Source of the DNA: Parasulfitobacter algicola
GTDB lineage: Bacteria > Pseudomonadota > Alphaproteobacteria > Rhodobacterales > Rhodobacteraceae
DNA: 64,000 nt
NCBI RefSeq assembly: GCF_013315265.1
Contig: NZ_JABUFE010000012.1
Span: 1 to 64,000, forward strand
Direction: 5' to 3'
The position numbers and the translations under genes are program-made. Below, one piece after another: positions 16,225-27,274 of this stretch. The notes below the pieces were generated by a model. It was not told the DNA's origin. It saw only the letters and a list, made by a program, of their open reading frames with translations, and did not search any database. Within the stretch, counting starts at the first letter, position 1, and each line of letters begins with the position of its first letter.

Positions 16225-17252
16225 TTTGTTGTTATCTCACTTCTTGACCGGGTCGCGGCCATTAGAAAGTCTGCGGTTTTGTTCAGCTCTACCGTTTTGA
16301 CAACTGCACCGATATCGCATGCCGCCTTTGGCATTCCGTACACGACGCAAGTTCCTTCGTCTTGTGCGATGGTTTGTGCGCCGGCATTGCGCATGGCTTT
16401 CATGCCATCTGCACCATCGCGCCCCATACCGGTTAACAAAACACCGATAGATTTTTTTCCAAGCCCAACGGCCGATTTGAACATGACATCGACAGAGGGG
16501 CTATAAAGGGCGTTTGGTTCGCCGTTGATAATTTTGCAGTGCAATCCACGTTTTTGATCCAGAACAAGATCATACTTTCCACCTGGGGCCAGATAGACCT
16601 GACCCGGAGTAATTTCCTGTCCGTCTTCAGCAACTTGAACACCAGGGGCAAACATCCGATCAAGACGTTGCGCCAAACTTTCAATAAAACCACTCGGCAT
16701 ATGTTGCGAGATTAATATAGGGGGGCAGTCTTCTGGCATCGTTGACAAAACAGTTTCAATCGCACCAACGCCCCCAGTTGAAGCACCGAGAAAAACGGTT
16801 TTGCCATTCCAAATCCAATCACTTTTCGCAGCTTTTGGTGTATTATTGTTAAGAGTGCGTGTTTGAGCATTTGCTGCGATATAAAGCCGGTCAGGCAGTG
16901 TCTTTAACTCATCATTCATAAAGGCACTGGGTTTTCCAATACAATCGACAGCACCAAGACTAAGGGCTTCCAGAGCGCGCTGGCTGCCTTTTTCAGTTTG
17001 ACTGGACACCATCAGAACCGGCATCGGGCGCAGCTTCATGAGTCGTTTCAAAAACTCAAGCCCGTTCATTTTGGGCATCTCGATATCAAGTGTCAGTACA
17101 TCTGGATTCAGTCTTTTGATAGCAGCCCTCGCTTCGTCTGCAGTCGCAGCTTCGCCAACGACCGAAAACCGCCGGTCTCGCATTAAGTTTGTTCTTATCA
17201 AACTACGTGCTGTCGCTGAATCGTCGACGATAAGGACGCGAACTAGTTGCAT
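16221..17252 (-). CDS. cheB: protein-glutamate methylesterase CheB
   Basis: A 343-residue response regulator that removes methyl groups from chemoreceptors and so drives adaptation. The N-terminal receiver domain (1-120) has Asp10/Asp11 and phosphorylation site Asp56 (DVLTLDIEMPKMNG), with Lys in DCIGKPSAF. The C-terminal esterase domain carries the Ser of FLGASTGGVGAIE, His of ISQHMPSGF, and Asp of LLTGMGRDGADGM. It lies 39 bp after the chemoreceptor gene and overlaps cheD. Confidence 0.95.
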   Translation of the reverse strand: MQLVRVLIVDDSATARSLIRTNLMRDRRFSVVGEAATADEARAAIKRLNPDVLTLDIEMPKMNGLEFLKRLMKLRPMPVLMVSSQTEKGSQRALEALSLGAVDCIGKPSAFMNDELKTLPDRLYIAANAQTRTLNNNTPKAAKSDWIWNGKTVFLGASTGGVGAIETVLSTMPEDCPPILISQHMPSGFIESLAQRLDRMFAPGVQVAEDGQEITPGQVYLAPGGKYDLVLDQKRGLHCKIINGEPNALYSPSVDVMFKSAVGLGKKSIGVLLTGMGRDGADGMKAMRNAGAQTIAQDEGTCVVYGMPKAACDIGAVVKTVELNKTADFLMAATRSRSEITTK

Positions 17253-17291
17253 ATCAACCTCAGGAATATTTTTGAAACAGGATAGATAAGA

Positions 17292-19367
17292 TCAGAAATC
17301 TTGCCAATCGTCGTCGTCATCCATGGGAAGTTCTGACAAAGCTGCATTACCGTCAAACGCCATTGTTTTTCTAGCCACCACAGGCTTTGGTTCAACTTTC
17401 GGCGGGGTGGAAAGTTGAACAGGTTTGATCGTCTTTGCGCCCGTCTGGAATTTCGAAACTGTGCGCTTTAGCTCTTCTGCGCCTTTGGTCAATGCATGGC
17501 TTGCCGCTGTTGTTTCTTCAAACATTGCTACATTTTGTTGGGTCACTTGATCCAACTGATTGACGGCTGTATTTATCTCGTCCAGGCCACTGGATTGTTC
17601 CTGAGAAGATACCGCAATTTCGGAAACCTGGGTCGCCACATCAGAAATTGAGCCGACCATTTGTCGAAGCGCTTCACCTGTTTCACCGACAAGATCAACA
17701 CCACGATTGACGTGATCACGACTGGTTGTAATTAACTGATTAATCTCGCGCGCAGCGTCTGATGATCTTTGGGCTAAGGCACGTACTTCTGATGCAACAA
17801 CGGCAAAACCTCTGCCTGCCTCACCTGCGCGCGCAGCTTCCACGCCGGCATTCAAAGCCAATAGATTGGTTTGAAATGCAATCTCATCAATTACGTCGGT
17901 AATCTTTGCAATTTCGCCCGATGAATTCTGAATTTCACCCATCGCAGAAATGGTCTCTTGCACAATACCACTGCTGGCTTCAGCACTGGCTTTTGCATCC
18001 ACAACAATGCTGTTTGCCCTTGCGGCACCATCCGCCGCGGATTTCACGGATGATGTCATTTGATCCAATGCAACTGCGGTTTGTTCCAATGTTGCAGCTT
18101 GACGTTCAGTTCTTTGCGACAAATCTTCGGCAGAGGCGCTGATTTCAGCGGCCTCATGACGAATACCATCAGCATTTTCCAAAAAGCCATTCATAGCATC
18201 CGATAAGTTTCGTGCAGTCATGTTGAAATCTTGCCGCAGCTCATCATAGTCAACTGCAAACGGCTGCCCGATATCAACTGCAAGATTGCCAGCTGACAGC
18301 TTTTTAAGCCCAGTGCGCAAAGCGTCGAGCGCATTACTTTGTGCTTCAATAACTGTTTTTTGTATTTCAAGCTTTTCATCAGACTGCGATGTCATGTCAG
18401 TAATATCCGAACCGATGAAAATTATGGCTTCAACGGCACCATTCGAAGCATGCTGTACTGAAAATGAACCAGCAATATGGTGCGTACTGACATTGTCAGA
18501 AACGGAAAATACGTCCGAAACATCGCGGCTTTCATAAAGGCGTTCCGAAATATCATAATTTGCATGAATCGGCGTCAACAGCTGCGATAGGGTCATGCCA
18601 ACCAAAACGTCCTGCGCTTGGGCGGTGATCGTGAGAAAAGCATCATTTCCATGTATGAACTGGCCATTCGCGTCAAATTCGGCGCAAATGAAGTTTCTAT
18701 TCACGGCTTCAAGCTGCTGTCCGTCTTTTTGAGATTTACTGATTTCTTCAAGCTGAATAATCCAACCATTCTTATCATTCGATAATAAAACAAGTTCAAA
18801 AGACGCATTATCAGTGTGATATACAGTATATTGTGTTTCAGATTTTGACTGATCGCAAATCTCATCCCAATCAAGCGCTTTCTCAGCGATATCTTTAAAC
18901 GATTGCCCAATCAGATCATTAAAGTCTGCGATAACAAATGCACTGTCATACTTTTGCAAAATTTCTAAAGCTGCTTGATTTATTCTTGTAATTGCAAAAT
19001 TCGGATCAATGGAAATAAACGCCTGAGTGGACTTTTCAAATCCGGTGTCTGTAACTTGCAGTCTTTCCAATTCGGCGTCTTGCTGTTTCAGTAAAGCTTT
19101 GATTTCTGAAAACGATTCTTCAACGGTGTGGCTTAATTCCATTCCTTGCGTTTTTTGAATTCCAGCTGCAATATTATTCAATTTTTTCAACTCTTTACGC
19201 TGCGAAACAGCATAAAGAGCAGTGCTGATAAAAAGCATGATGACTACAAAAACCACAGCAGCAACAGAGCCAAACTGGTTTTGCCCAACAAATGTCGCCC
19301 CAACGATTGTGATAGCCAAGCCCATCCAATACCAAACCAGGTTTATCTTTTTGAAAACACTCATCAA
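17292..19367 (-). CDS. methyl-accepting chemotaxis protein with PAS domains
   Basis: A 691-residue chemoreceptor. Two hydrophobic helices (about 12-29 and 33-51) are joined by a very short loop, so there is no sizeable periplasmic domain. Sensing is probably by the two PAS-like regions that follow (about 100-210 and 220-330, the second like PAS with VGMTLSQLLTPIHANYD). A HAMP-like linker precedes the signalling domain with the hairpin tip EIAFQTNLLALNAGVEAARA. The C-terminus ends DDDDDWQDF, which fits the xWxxF tether that binds CheR/CheB. The start could be either of two adjacent ATGs. It heads the cheB-cheD operon. Confidence 0.92.
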   Translation of the reverse strand: MMSVFKKINLVWYWMGLAITIVGATFVGQNQFGSVAAVVFVVIMLFISTALYAVSQRKELKKLNNIAAGIQKTQGMELSHTVEESFSEIKALLKQQDAELERLQVTDTGFEKSTQAFISIDPNFAITRINQAALEILQKYDSAFVIADFNDLIGQSFKDIAEKALDWDEICDQSKSETQYTVYHTDNASFELVLLSNDKNGWIIQLEEISKSQKDGQQLEAVNRNFICAEFDANGQFIHGNDAFLTITAQAQDVLVGMTLSQLLTPIHANYDISERLYESRDVSDVFSVSDNVSTHHIAGSFSVQHASNGAVEAIIFIGSDITDMTSQSDEKLEIQKTVIEAQSNALDALRTGLKKLSAGNLAVDIGQPFAVDYDELRQDFNMTARNLSDAMNGFLENADGIRHEAAEISASAEDLSQRTERQAATLEQTAVALDQMTSSVKSAADGAARANSIVVDAKASAEASSGIVQETISAMGEIQNSSGEIAKITDVIDEIAFQTNLLALNAGVEAARAGEAGRGFAVVASEVRALAQRSSDAAREINQLITTSRDHVNRGVDLVGETGEALRQMVGSISDVATQVSEIAVSSQEQSSGLDEINTAVNQLDQVTQQNVAMFEETTAASHALTKGAEELKRTVSKFQTGAKTIKPVQLSTPPKVEPKPVVARKTMAFDGNAALSELPMDDDDDWQDF

Positions 19368-19541
19368 TCGTTCTCCAAAGTTCGTCAGTGCAAGTTAAGT
19401 TTTCATGTAAATCACAAAGCGCCCGCAACCAGCAGACGCAATAATCACATGTCTTGGTGACCACGTTTGAAGCCAAGGCATGAAAAATCCTTTAAGCCTT
19501 GCGTTCAAAAAACTGCCCAGAAGCAACTAATTCTTAAAATT

Positions 19542-20624
19542 TTACCGACGCCCCGCCCGCCCCGTGGCTGTTATCGCGGTCGATTTGAATGTTGCGTAAC
19601 ACTGCGATCCAACCGAGAAACCAAGAGAAGACAGTGACCGTTTCGTCAGACGAGCGATTAGCCGTATGTCATTGCATCGCACGGCCACAGCAACACCGGG
19701 GCCATCACCCATATGGATATCTTCGATCACGCCCTGCAAATTGTTCAACGCGCTGGTGCCCAACATAGGCTTGTTTGATAGTATAATGTCACTTGCCTTG
19801 ATCTGAAGCCGTTGAAACGTTCCGATTACGGCATCAATCCTGGGCACGAAAAGGGATCCTGCATCGGTTGCTAGCTCAGTCAGGCCATCGATATGATGTC
19901 TAACGATCTTTGCGATTAAAACCGATCCCCCCTGGTGCAAGCCAAAATACGGCAGCAGGGCCGGATCAGACATAAGATCTTCGGTTCGCCCTTGCGCCAG
20001 ACAAACACCATCGTTGATCAGTACAAGCATATCGGCCAGTCGCGTAATCTCAGACACATCATGGCTGACATAAAGAATGGGTAGGTTCAGATCATCACGC
20101 ATTTTTTCAATATATGGCAGAATACTATCGCGGCGATTACGATCCAGCGCAGACAAGGGTTCATCCAACAGCAATAATTTCGGCGCCGACAGCAGGGCAC
20201 GACCAATTGCAACACGCTGCTTTTCACCGCCTGATAATCCTTTAGGACGACGGTCCAAAAATGCGGCCAACCCAAGAAGATCGACAATGTGGTCAAAATC
20301 CAGCGATGGGACACGACCAAATTTGGTGGAATACAGTAAATTTTTCCTGACCGACATATGGGGGAACAGCCTGGAGTCCTGAAAAACATATCCAATCTGG
20401 CGGTTCTGAGTGGATATGTTTATAGTCTTTGCGCTGTCAAACAGCCGGGTATCCCGCAAATCAATGCGACCTGCGTCCGGGCGTATCAACCCCGCGATTG
20501 CATCAATCAGGGTGGTTTTACCAGAACCAGATGGTCCAAAAACAGCTGTAATCCCGACAGGTGCTGCAAAAGCCGTTTGCAACTGAAAACTACCGCGCCG
20601 TAAAGAAATGTCGACATCCAACAT
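19542..20624 (-). CDS. modC: molybdate ABC transporter ATP-binding protein ModC
   Basis: A 360-residue ATPase for molybdate uptake. Start MLDVDISLRRGSFQL at 20624 overlaps the modB stop (ATGA); the longer frame to 20717 runs back into modB. Walker A is GPSGSGKTTLIDAIAGL, the Q-loop VFQDSRLFPHM, the signature LSGGEKQRVAIGRALL and Walker B LLLDEPLSALD. A C-terminal Mop/TOBE domain (about 285-350) contains ALNNLQGVIEDIH and VAVRCNDIRLIARLT, which bind molybdate and regulate the pump. Last gene of modE-modA-modB-modC. Confidence 0.95.
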   Translation of the reverse strand: MLDVDISLRRGSFQLQTAFAAPVGITAVFGPSGSGKTTLIDAIAGLIRPDAGRIDLRDTRLFDSAKTINISTQNRQIGYVFQDSRLFPHMSVRKNLLYSTKFGRVPSLDFDHIVDLLGLAAFLDRRPKGLSGGEKQRVAIGRALLSAPKLLLLDEPLSALDRNRRDSILPYIEKMRDDLNLPILYVSHDVSEITRLADMLVLINDGVCLAQGRTEDLMSDPALLPYFGLHQGGSVLIAKIVRHHIDGLTELATDAGSLFVPRIDAVIGTFQRLQIKASDIILSNKPMLGTSALNNLQGVIEDIHMGDGPGVAVAVRCNDIRLIARLTKRSLSSLGFSVGSQCYATFKSTAITATGRAGRR

Positions 20625-21316
20625 CAGCCAGAAATCCTTTTGGCTAAATATCGCGCGATCCCTTCGCTTAGAATGACCGCCACCAAAGCGATCGTTGCTG
20701 ATATACCGACCAGCCAATACACAATCGGTTCAGATCCGGGAACCTGCAGAAATGCGTAAATGGCCGATGGAACTGTCTGCGTCTGTCCTGGGATGCTAGC
20801 GACAAATGTGATCGTGGCACCGAACTCTCCCATAGCTTTGGCGAATGTCAAAACGGTACCCGCCAAAAGTCCAGGCGTGATCAGCGGTAATGTGATCGTG
20901 GTAAATGCACCGATTTTTGAGGCCCCCAATGTGGCGGCCGCTTGTTCAAGATTTTGATCGACCGCTTCAATCGAAAGTCGTATGGACCGCACCATCAAAG
21001 GAAACGCCATGATCGTGGCTGCCAAAACGGCACCCGTCCAATGAAAGGCAAAAACAATGCCGATCTGTTCCAAAGCGCTGCCGACAAAGCCGGTCGGACC
21101 AAAGACAATCAGCAAGAAATAGCCCGTCACAACGGGCGGTAAAACCAGTGGCAAATGCACAATGCCATTGATCAGCCCTTTGCCCCAAAACGACCATCTG
21201 GCTAAGGCATAGGCGACGAATATACCAATCGGCAGGCTGACCAAAGTGGACCAAAAGGCAACCCTGAGAGAAAGCATAAGGGCCTGCAAAGCCTCGGGCG
21301 GCAACGGGCTATTCAT
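20624..21316 (-). CDS. modB: molybdate ABC transporter permease ModB
   Basis: A 230-residue inner-membrane permease with about five helices. It contains the ModB motifs LPLVLPPVVTGYFLL and the EAA loop AAATLGASKIGAFTTITLPL, then GVLTFAKAMGEFGATITF-type sequence (written here TFAKAMGEFGATITFV). It forms the channel for molybdate with ModC. Start overlaps modA by 4 nt (ATGA) and its stop overlaps modC by 3 nt (ATGA). Confidence 0.95.
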   Translation of the reverse strand: MNSPLPPEALQALMLSLRVAFWSTLVSLPIGIFVAYALARWSFWGKGLINGIVHLPLVLPPVVTGYFLLIVFGPTGFVGSALEQIGIVFAFHWTGAVLAATIMAFPLMVRSIRLSIEAVDQNLEQAAATLGASKIGAFTTITLPLITPGLLAGTVLTFAKAMGEFGATITFVASIPGQTQTVPSAIYAFLQVPGSEPIVYWLVGISATIALVAVILSEGIARYLAKRISG

Positions 21317-22042
21317 GGCAACAGAATGAACCCTTGATCTGCGAAATGTTGTTGCGCAAGGGGTGAGGATAAAAAATCAAAAAACCCACGCGCTGAGGGT
21401 GTAGCTTTTATCGTCAAGGCAACAGGATAGCGGATCGGCGGATGACTGTCGGGCGGGAGTCGAGCAATCACATCGACACGCGGTTCCGCATTTGCATCGG
21501 TCGCATAGACCAATCCGACAGGCACCGCACCACGTGCAACAAGTGCTAATGCGGTCCGTACATTCTCTGTTTCGGCCAATTGATCTTTGACATCATGCCA
21601 TATTCCAAGAGCTTCCAGCGATGCACGGCCATATTGCCCGGCAGGCACTGCATTCGTGATCGGGATGATGAACCTGCCCTGCCCCAACCTTTCGCGCAGC
21701 TCTGCCCCGTTCAAGGTGCTTAACGGTTCCGCAGGCGTAGGTGCGATTAGAACAAGAGAGTTTCCAAGCAAATCCCGACGACTGCCAACGTCAATCATTT
21801 CCTTTTCTTGCAGATAATCCATCCACTCAGGGTTGGCCGATATGAAAATTTGCGCAGGCGCGCCCAGACTGATCTGGCGGGCCATGGCAGAACTGCTGCC
21901 ATATGAGATAACGACGTTGTTGTCCGGCCAGTCCTGAACAACCTGATCCAGCGCTGTTTTTAGGCTAGCCGCTGCAAAGACAACAATATCGTCCTGCGAC
22001 ATGGCCTGTGATGAAAAGGCAAGCCATATGACGCAAATGAAC

Positions 22043-22050
<8 letters not shown>
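21313..22050 (-). CDS. modA: periplasmic molybdate-binding protein ModA
   Basis: A 245-residue periplasmic protein starting MIRFICVIWLAFSSQAMS, a signal peptide cleaved near residue 18. The mature part has VFAAASLKTALDQVVQDW, SYGSSSAMARQISLGAPAQI and NSLVLIAP, the ligand-binding motifs of ModA (Ser and backbone groups hold the oxyanion). The family also binds tungstate. The start at 22050 overlaps the end of modE by 8 nt; a longer frame to 22092 lies inside modE. Confidence 0.93.
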
Positions 22051-23459
<1,409 letters not shown>

Positions 23460-23480
23460 CTTGCTGTAAGCAGATCCGTA

Positions 23481-23510
23481 AAAAGCCCCCAGTTTAAGCT
23501 GGGGGCTTTT
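23481..23510. terminator. bidirectional rho-independent terminator
   Basis: AAAAGCCCCCAG, loop TTTAAG, then CTGGGGGCTTTT: a perfect 12-bp stem flanked by A- and T-runs. It lies between the convergent ldh and fadJ genes and can stop transcription from both sides. Confidence 0.95.
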
Positions 23511-23513
23511 CAA

Positions 23514-25721
23514 TTACGCTGCCATGTCGCTTTGAGTTCCGAAGCGCTGATAGAAGGTTTCCCCGCTATCGGCCAAATCACGCAGAAGTTTGGGAACTTC
23601 GAACCGGTCACCGAATTTTTTGGTCAACTGATCACCGATTTCCACAGCACGGCCAGCACCCAGAATATCCAGATAGCTGAACGGCCCGCCGGTCCAAGGC
23701 ATAAAGCCCCATCCCAGGATCGCCGCGACATCGCCTTCACGGATGTCCATCAGCACGCCATCCTCAAAACTACGCACCGCTTCAAGAGTTTGCGAAAAGG
23801 CCAGACGATGCATCACCTCGGTCACATCGGGCTGCTCTTCCATAGGCGGATACTGATCGCGCAGCCCGTCCCACAGACCCTGACGACGACCGTTTTCGTC
23901 ATAGTCATAGAAACCAGCCTTGGTTTTCTTACCCAGGCGTCCCTTGTCATGCAGGAAGAACGCCACATCGTCCGACGGGCTTTCAGGATAGGCATCGCCC
24001 ATCGCGGCCTTGGTCGCCTTGATGATCTTGACTGCCAGATCGACCGCCGTTTCATCACCCAGTTGCAGCGGGCCAAGGGGCATGCCCATCTGTTTCGCAG
24101 CGTTTTCGACCAGCGCCGGTTCAACGCCCTCGGCCACCATGCGCCAACCCTCGTTCATATAGGGAATGATGCAGCGGTTGGCATAGAAGAACCGTTCATC
24201 ATTGACCACAATCGGGGTCTTTCTGATCTGGCGCACGAAATCCAGCGCCTTGGCCACGGCTTCATCCCCGGTCGCCTTGCCCTTGATGATCTCGACCAGG
24301 TTCATCTTGTCCACAGGGCTGAAAAAGTGGATGCCGATAAAGCGTTCATCATTCCGACTGGCCTTGGCCAGATCCGTGATCGGCAGGGTCGATGTATTGG
24401 TCGCGAAAATCGCGTCATCATCCAACTGCGCCTCGGCCGCTTTGGTGACGTCGGCCTTGACGCCCATGTCTTCGAACACAGCCTCGACAATCAGGTCACA
24501 GCCTTTCAGATCATCATAGCTGTCGGTCGGAGTGATCAGCGACAGCAGCGCCTCTTTCTTTTCGGGCGTCGACCGTTTGCGGCTGATGGCCTTGTCCAGC
24601 AAACCGGTTGAGTAGTCCTTACCCTTCTCGGCCGCTTCCATCTTCTGGTCCAACAGCACGACCTCAATCCCCGCCTTGGCCGAGACATAGGCGATGCCCG
24701 CGCCCATCAGGCCCGCGCCCAGAACACCGACCTTCTTGACGGTCATATCCTGAACGCCAGCGGGACGGTTCGCGCCTTTTTCCAAAGCCGTCTTGTTCAG
24801 GAACAACGTGTTGATCATAGCGCTGGACGATGGGTTCAATAGCACGTTCGTGAACCAGCGCGCCTCAATCTTCAGCGCCGTATCGAATGGCACCTGAGCA
24901 CCTTCATAGATCGCAGACAGCATCGCCTTGGCCGCCGGATAAACGCCTTGGGTCTTGCCATGGATCATCGCACTGGCGCCGACAAAGGTCATGAAACCCG
25001 CGGGATGAAACGGTGTACCGCCCGGGAATTTAAAGCTTTTCTGATCCCAAGGTTTCAGAATATCGGCGTCTTTGGCGTTTTTGACCCATTCTTTGGCCGT
25101 CGCGATCAGTTCATTGGCTGGCACCACTTCATCCACCAGACCAGCAGATTTCGCGCGGTCGGGCGACACCATCTTGCCTTCCATCAGAAACTGGCTGGCG
25201 TTCATCAGACCCAGCTTGCGCACAACGCGGGTCGTGCCACCGCCACCGGGGAAAATGCCAATCAGGATTTCCGGCAGACCGATCTTGGCCTTCGGGTTAT
25301 CGGCCACAAAAATGCGGTGACAGGCCAAGGGCAGTTCCAGCCCGATGCCCGCACCGGTGCCAGGCATCGCACAGGCAATCGGCTTGCCGCCTTTGTTGGT
25401 TTTCGGATCCATCCCTGCGCGTTCGATCTTGCGCATAACCTGATGGCCCTGCATCGTGAAATCGAACAGTTTCTGCGCCGGATTATCGCCCGCCTCGGAC
25501 CGCAGCGACCCAAGCGTGTTCAGATCCATACCGCCCGCAAAATCCTTCTTGCCCGAGGTCAGAACAGCGCCCTTGATCGCGTCGTCGGACAGAACCGTGT
25601 CGATGATATCGTTCAGTTCCTGAAACCCTTGCAGGGTCATCACGTTCATCGCCTTGCCCGGCACATCCCATGTGATGGTTGCAATACCGTCGGCATCGAC
25701 TTCATGTGTAAATTCAGCCAT
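23514..25721 (-). CDS. fadJ: fatty-acid oxidation multienzyme: enoyl-CoA hydratase / 3-hydroxyacyl-CoA dehydrogenase
   Basis: A 735-residue alpha subunit of the beta-oxidation complex. Residues 1-200 are the crotonase domain with GTGAGIGLELPLACH and Glu151 in LPEILIGIFPGGGGTTR; the oxyanion-hole region is FAGGMDLN. Residues 330-520 are the NAD-binding domain with VGVLGAGLMGAGIAYV (331-346), ATNTSTLPITDLA and IHFFSPVDKMNLVEIIKG. A C-terminal dehydrogenase domain follows. It acts with the thiolase 14 bp upstream on the same strand to turn enoyl-CoA into acetyl-CoA and a shortened acyl-CoA. fadJ rather than fadB is chosen on domain order and length. Confidence 0.93.
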   Translation of the reverse strand: MAEFTHEVDADGIATITWDVPGKAMNVMTLQGFQELNDIIDTVLSDDAIKGAVLTSGKKDFAGGMDLNTLGSLRSEAGDNPAQKLFDFTMQGHQVMRKIERAGMDPKTNKGGKPIACAMPGTGAGIGLELPLACHRIFVADNPKAKIGLPEILIGIFPGGGGTTRVVRKLGLMNASQFLMEGKMVSPDRAKSAGLVDEVVPANELIATAKEWVKNAKDADILKPWDQKSFKFPGGTPFHPAGFMTFVGASAMIHGKTQGVYPAAKAMLSAIYEGAQVPFDTALKIEARWFTNVLLNPSSSAMINTLFLNKTALEKGANRPAGVQDMTVKKVGVLGAGLMGAGIAYVSAKAGIEVVLLDQKMEAAEKGKDYSTGLLDKAISRKRSTPEKKEALLSLITPTDSYDDLKGCDLIVEAVFEDMGVKADVTKAAEAQLDDDAIFATNTSTLPITDLAKASRNDERFIGIHFFSPVDKMNLVEIIKGKATGDEAVAKALDFVRQIRKTPIVVNDERFFYANRCIIPYMNEGWRMVAEGVEPALVENAAKQMGMPLGPLQLGDETAVDLAVKIIKATKAAMGDAYPESPSDDVAFFLHDKGRLGKKTKAGFYDYDENGRRQGLWDGLRDQYPPMEEQPDVTEVMHRLAFSQTLEAVRSFEDGVLMDIREGDVAAILGWGFMPWTGGPFSYLDILGAGRAVEIGDQLTKKFGDRFEVPKLLRDLADSGETFYQRFGTQSDMAA

Positions 25722-25735
25722 TTATCTGTCCCCCC

Positions 25736-26950
25736 TTACACGCGTTCCAAGATCGTGGCCGACCCCATTCCGGCCGCCACACACAACGTTGCCAGACCGA
25801 TTTCCTTATCCGCGCGTTCCATTTCATCCAGCAGTGTCGATATCAAAATCGCACCGGTCGCCCCCAATGGGTGACCCATCGCAATCGCGCCCCCGTTCAC
25901 ATTAACCTTGCCATGATCGGCATCAAAGGCCTGCATGAAGCGCAGAACGACGGCCGAAAATGCCTCATTCACCTCAAACAGATCGATATCACTGAAGTTC
26001 ATCCCGCTTTCACGCAAGATTTTTTCCGTGACCGGCACAGGCCCCGTCAGATTGATCGTCGGATCAGTTCCGATCTTGGCATTGGCGCGAATGCGTGCGC
26101 GGGGGGTCAAGCCGTTGCGTTCACCGAATTCTTTCGACCCGACCAGCACCGCCGCAGCCCCGTCTACGATGCCCGAAGAATTGCCCGCCGTATGCACGTG
26201 GTTGATCTTTTCCAGATGCGGATAGCGCAGCATGGCGACGGCGTCGAAGCCGGGCATAACCTCGCCCTGTTCCTTGAACGCGGGCTTCAGCGCGCCCAGG
26301 CTTTGCATATCGGTTTGCGGCCGCATGTATTCGTCACGATCCAAAATCGGCAGACCGTTCTGATCCTTGATCGTCACGACCGATTTCTTGAACCGGCCTT
26401 CTTCCCAGGCCTTCGCCGCACGTTTCTGACTTTCAACAGCGTAGGCGTCGCAGTCATCCTTGCTGAAACCGAATTCAGTCGCGATGATGTCGGCCGAAAT
26501 GCCCTGCGGCACGAAATAGGTTTTCATTGCCAGATGGGGATCGACAGCCATCGCGGCACCGTCCGATCCCATCGGCACGCGGCCCATCATCTCGACCCCG
26601 CCCGCGACATAAGCATTGCCCGATCCGCCACGGATCTGATTTGCAGCGATGTTCACGGCCTCTAGCCCGCTGGCGCAGAACCGGTTGATCGACACACCGG
26701 GGGTCTGTTCGCCATAATCGGAATACAGAACCGAGGCGCGGGCAAGGCATCCGCCCTGTTCAGCAACTGCAGTCACGTTGCCCCAGATCACATCTTCGAC
26801 CTGCGTCGTGTCCAGATTGTTACGCTCTTTCAACGTGTTCAGCACTTCGGCCGACAACCGGACGCTGGTGACTTCATGCAGGCTGCCGTCTTTGCGGCCC
26901 TTGCCCCGCGGACTGCGGATCGCGTCATAGATATATGCTTCTTCAGCCAC
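25736..26950 (-). CDS. fadI: acetyl-CoA acyltransferase (thiolase)
   Basis: A 404-residue thiolase that cleaves 3-ketoacyl-CoA. GTG 26950 (VAEEAYIYDAIRSPRGKGRK) is chosen because GGGGAGG lies 6 nt upstream; the ATG at 26986 has no ribosome site. The catalytic Cys92 is in INRFCASGLEAVN, His is in NGGAIAMGHPLGATG, and the second Cys is in TLCVAAGMG. It forms an operon with fadJ. The divergent gap to the ACAD10-like operon (26951-27274) probably holds shared control for fatty-acid genes. Confidence 0.93.
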   Translation of the reverse strand: MAEEAYIYDAIRSPRGKGRKDGSLHEVTSVRLSAEVLNTLKERNNLDTTQVEDVIWGNVTAVAEQGGCLARASVLYSDYGEQTPGVSINRFCASGLEAVNIAANQIRGGSGNAYVAGGVEMMGRVPMGSDGAAMAVDPHLAMKTYFVPQGISADIIATEFGFSKDDCDAYAVESQKRAAKAWEEGRFKKSVVTIKDQNGLPILDRDEYMRPQTDMQSLGALKPAFKEQGEVMPGFDAVAMLRYPHLEKINHVHTAGNSSGIVDGAAAVLVGSKEFGERNGLTPRARIRANAKIGTDPTINLTGPVPVTEKILRESGMNFSDIDLFEVNEAFSAVVLRFMQAFDADHGKVNVNGGAIAMGHPLGATGAILISTLLDEMERADKEIGLATLCVAAGMGSATILERV

Positions 26951-27274
26951 TTTGGCCTCCCCTTTTTTCAAAATGCCCAAAGGCAAAACCCTTTGCAGCG
27001 CGATGTGTTCGTCTGAAGCGCCTGACTACGGCGCAGGTCGTTTTTATGCTCAACACCTAGTTGTAAAACCAATATCCTAAAAGGCGCGGAAAGTCCGCAG
27101 AACTTTGTAACGCTATGTAAAGAGAAATGGCCATGCCGCTGATCCCTCCCCTTTTTTTTGCAGACAGCAAACATTTGACACGTGGAATGAAAATTTATTT
27201 TGCACTCGCTGACAAGACCAAATACCCCTAGATTCAGCAAAGTGACGTGATGTCGTCGCCGTGGGAGGAGACCG
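26951..27274. promoter_or_regulatory. divergent promoter region between two acyl-CoA operons
   Basis: A 324-bp gene-free gap separates the thiolase-fadJ operon (minus) and the phosphotransferase-acyl-CoA dehydrogenase-SDR operon (plus). The right end has GGAGGAG in front of the ATG at 27275. No clear palindromic operator was recognised by eye, but co-regulation of two lipid operons from here is likely. Confidence 0.5.

Noticed and set aside
23532-24611. 359-codon plus-strand ORF
   Set aside because: It lies antisense inside fadJ, which has clear family motifs, and has no recognisable domains of its own.
24948-25874. 308-codon plus-strand ORF
   Set aside because: It is antisense to the N-terminal half of fadJ and the end of the thiolase gene; shadow of real coding.
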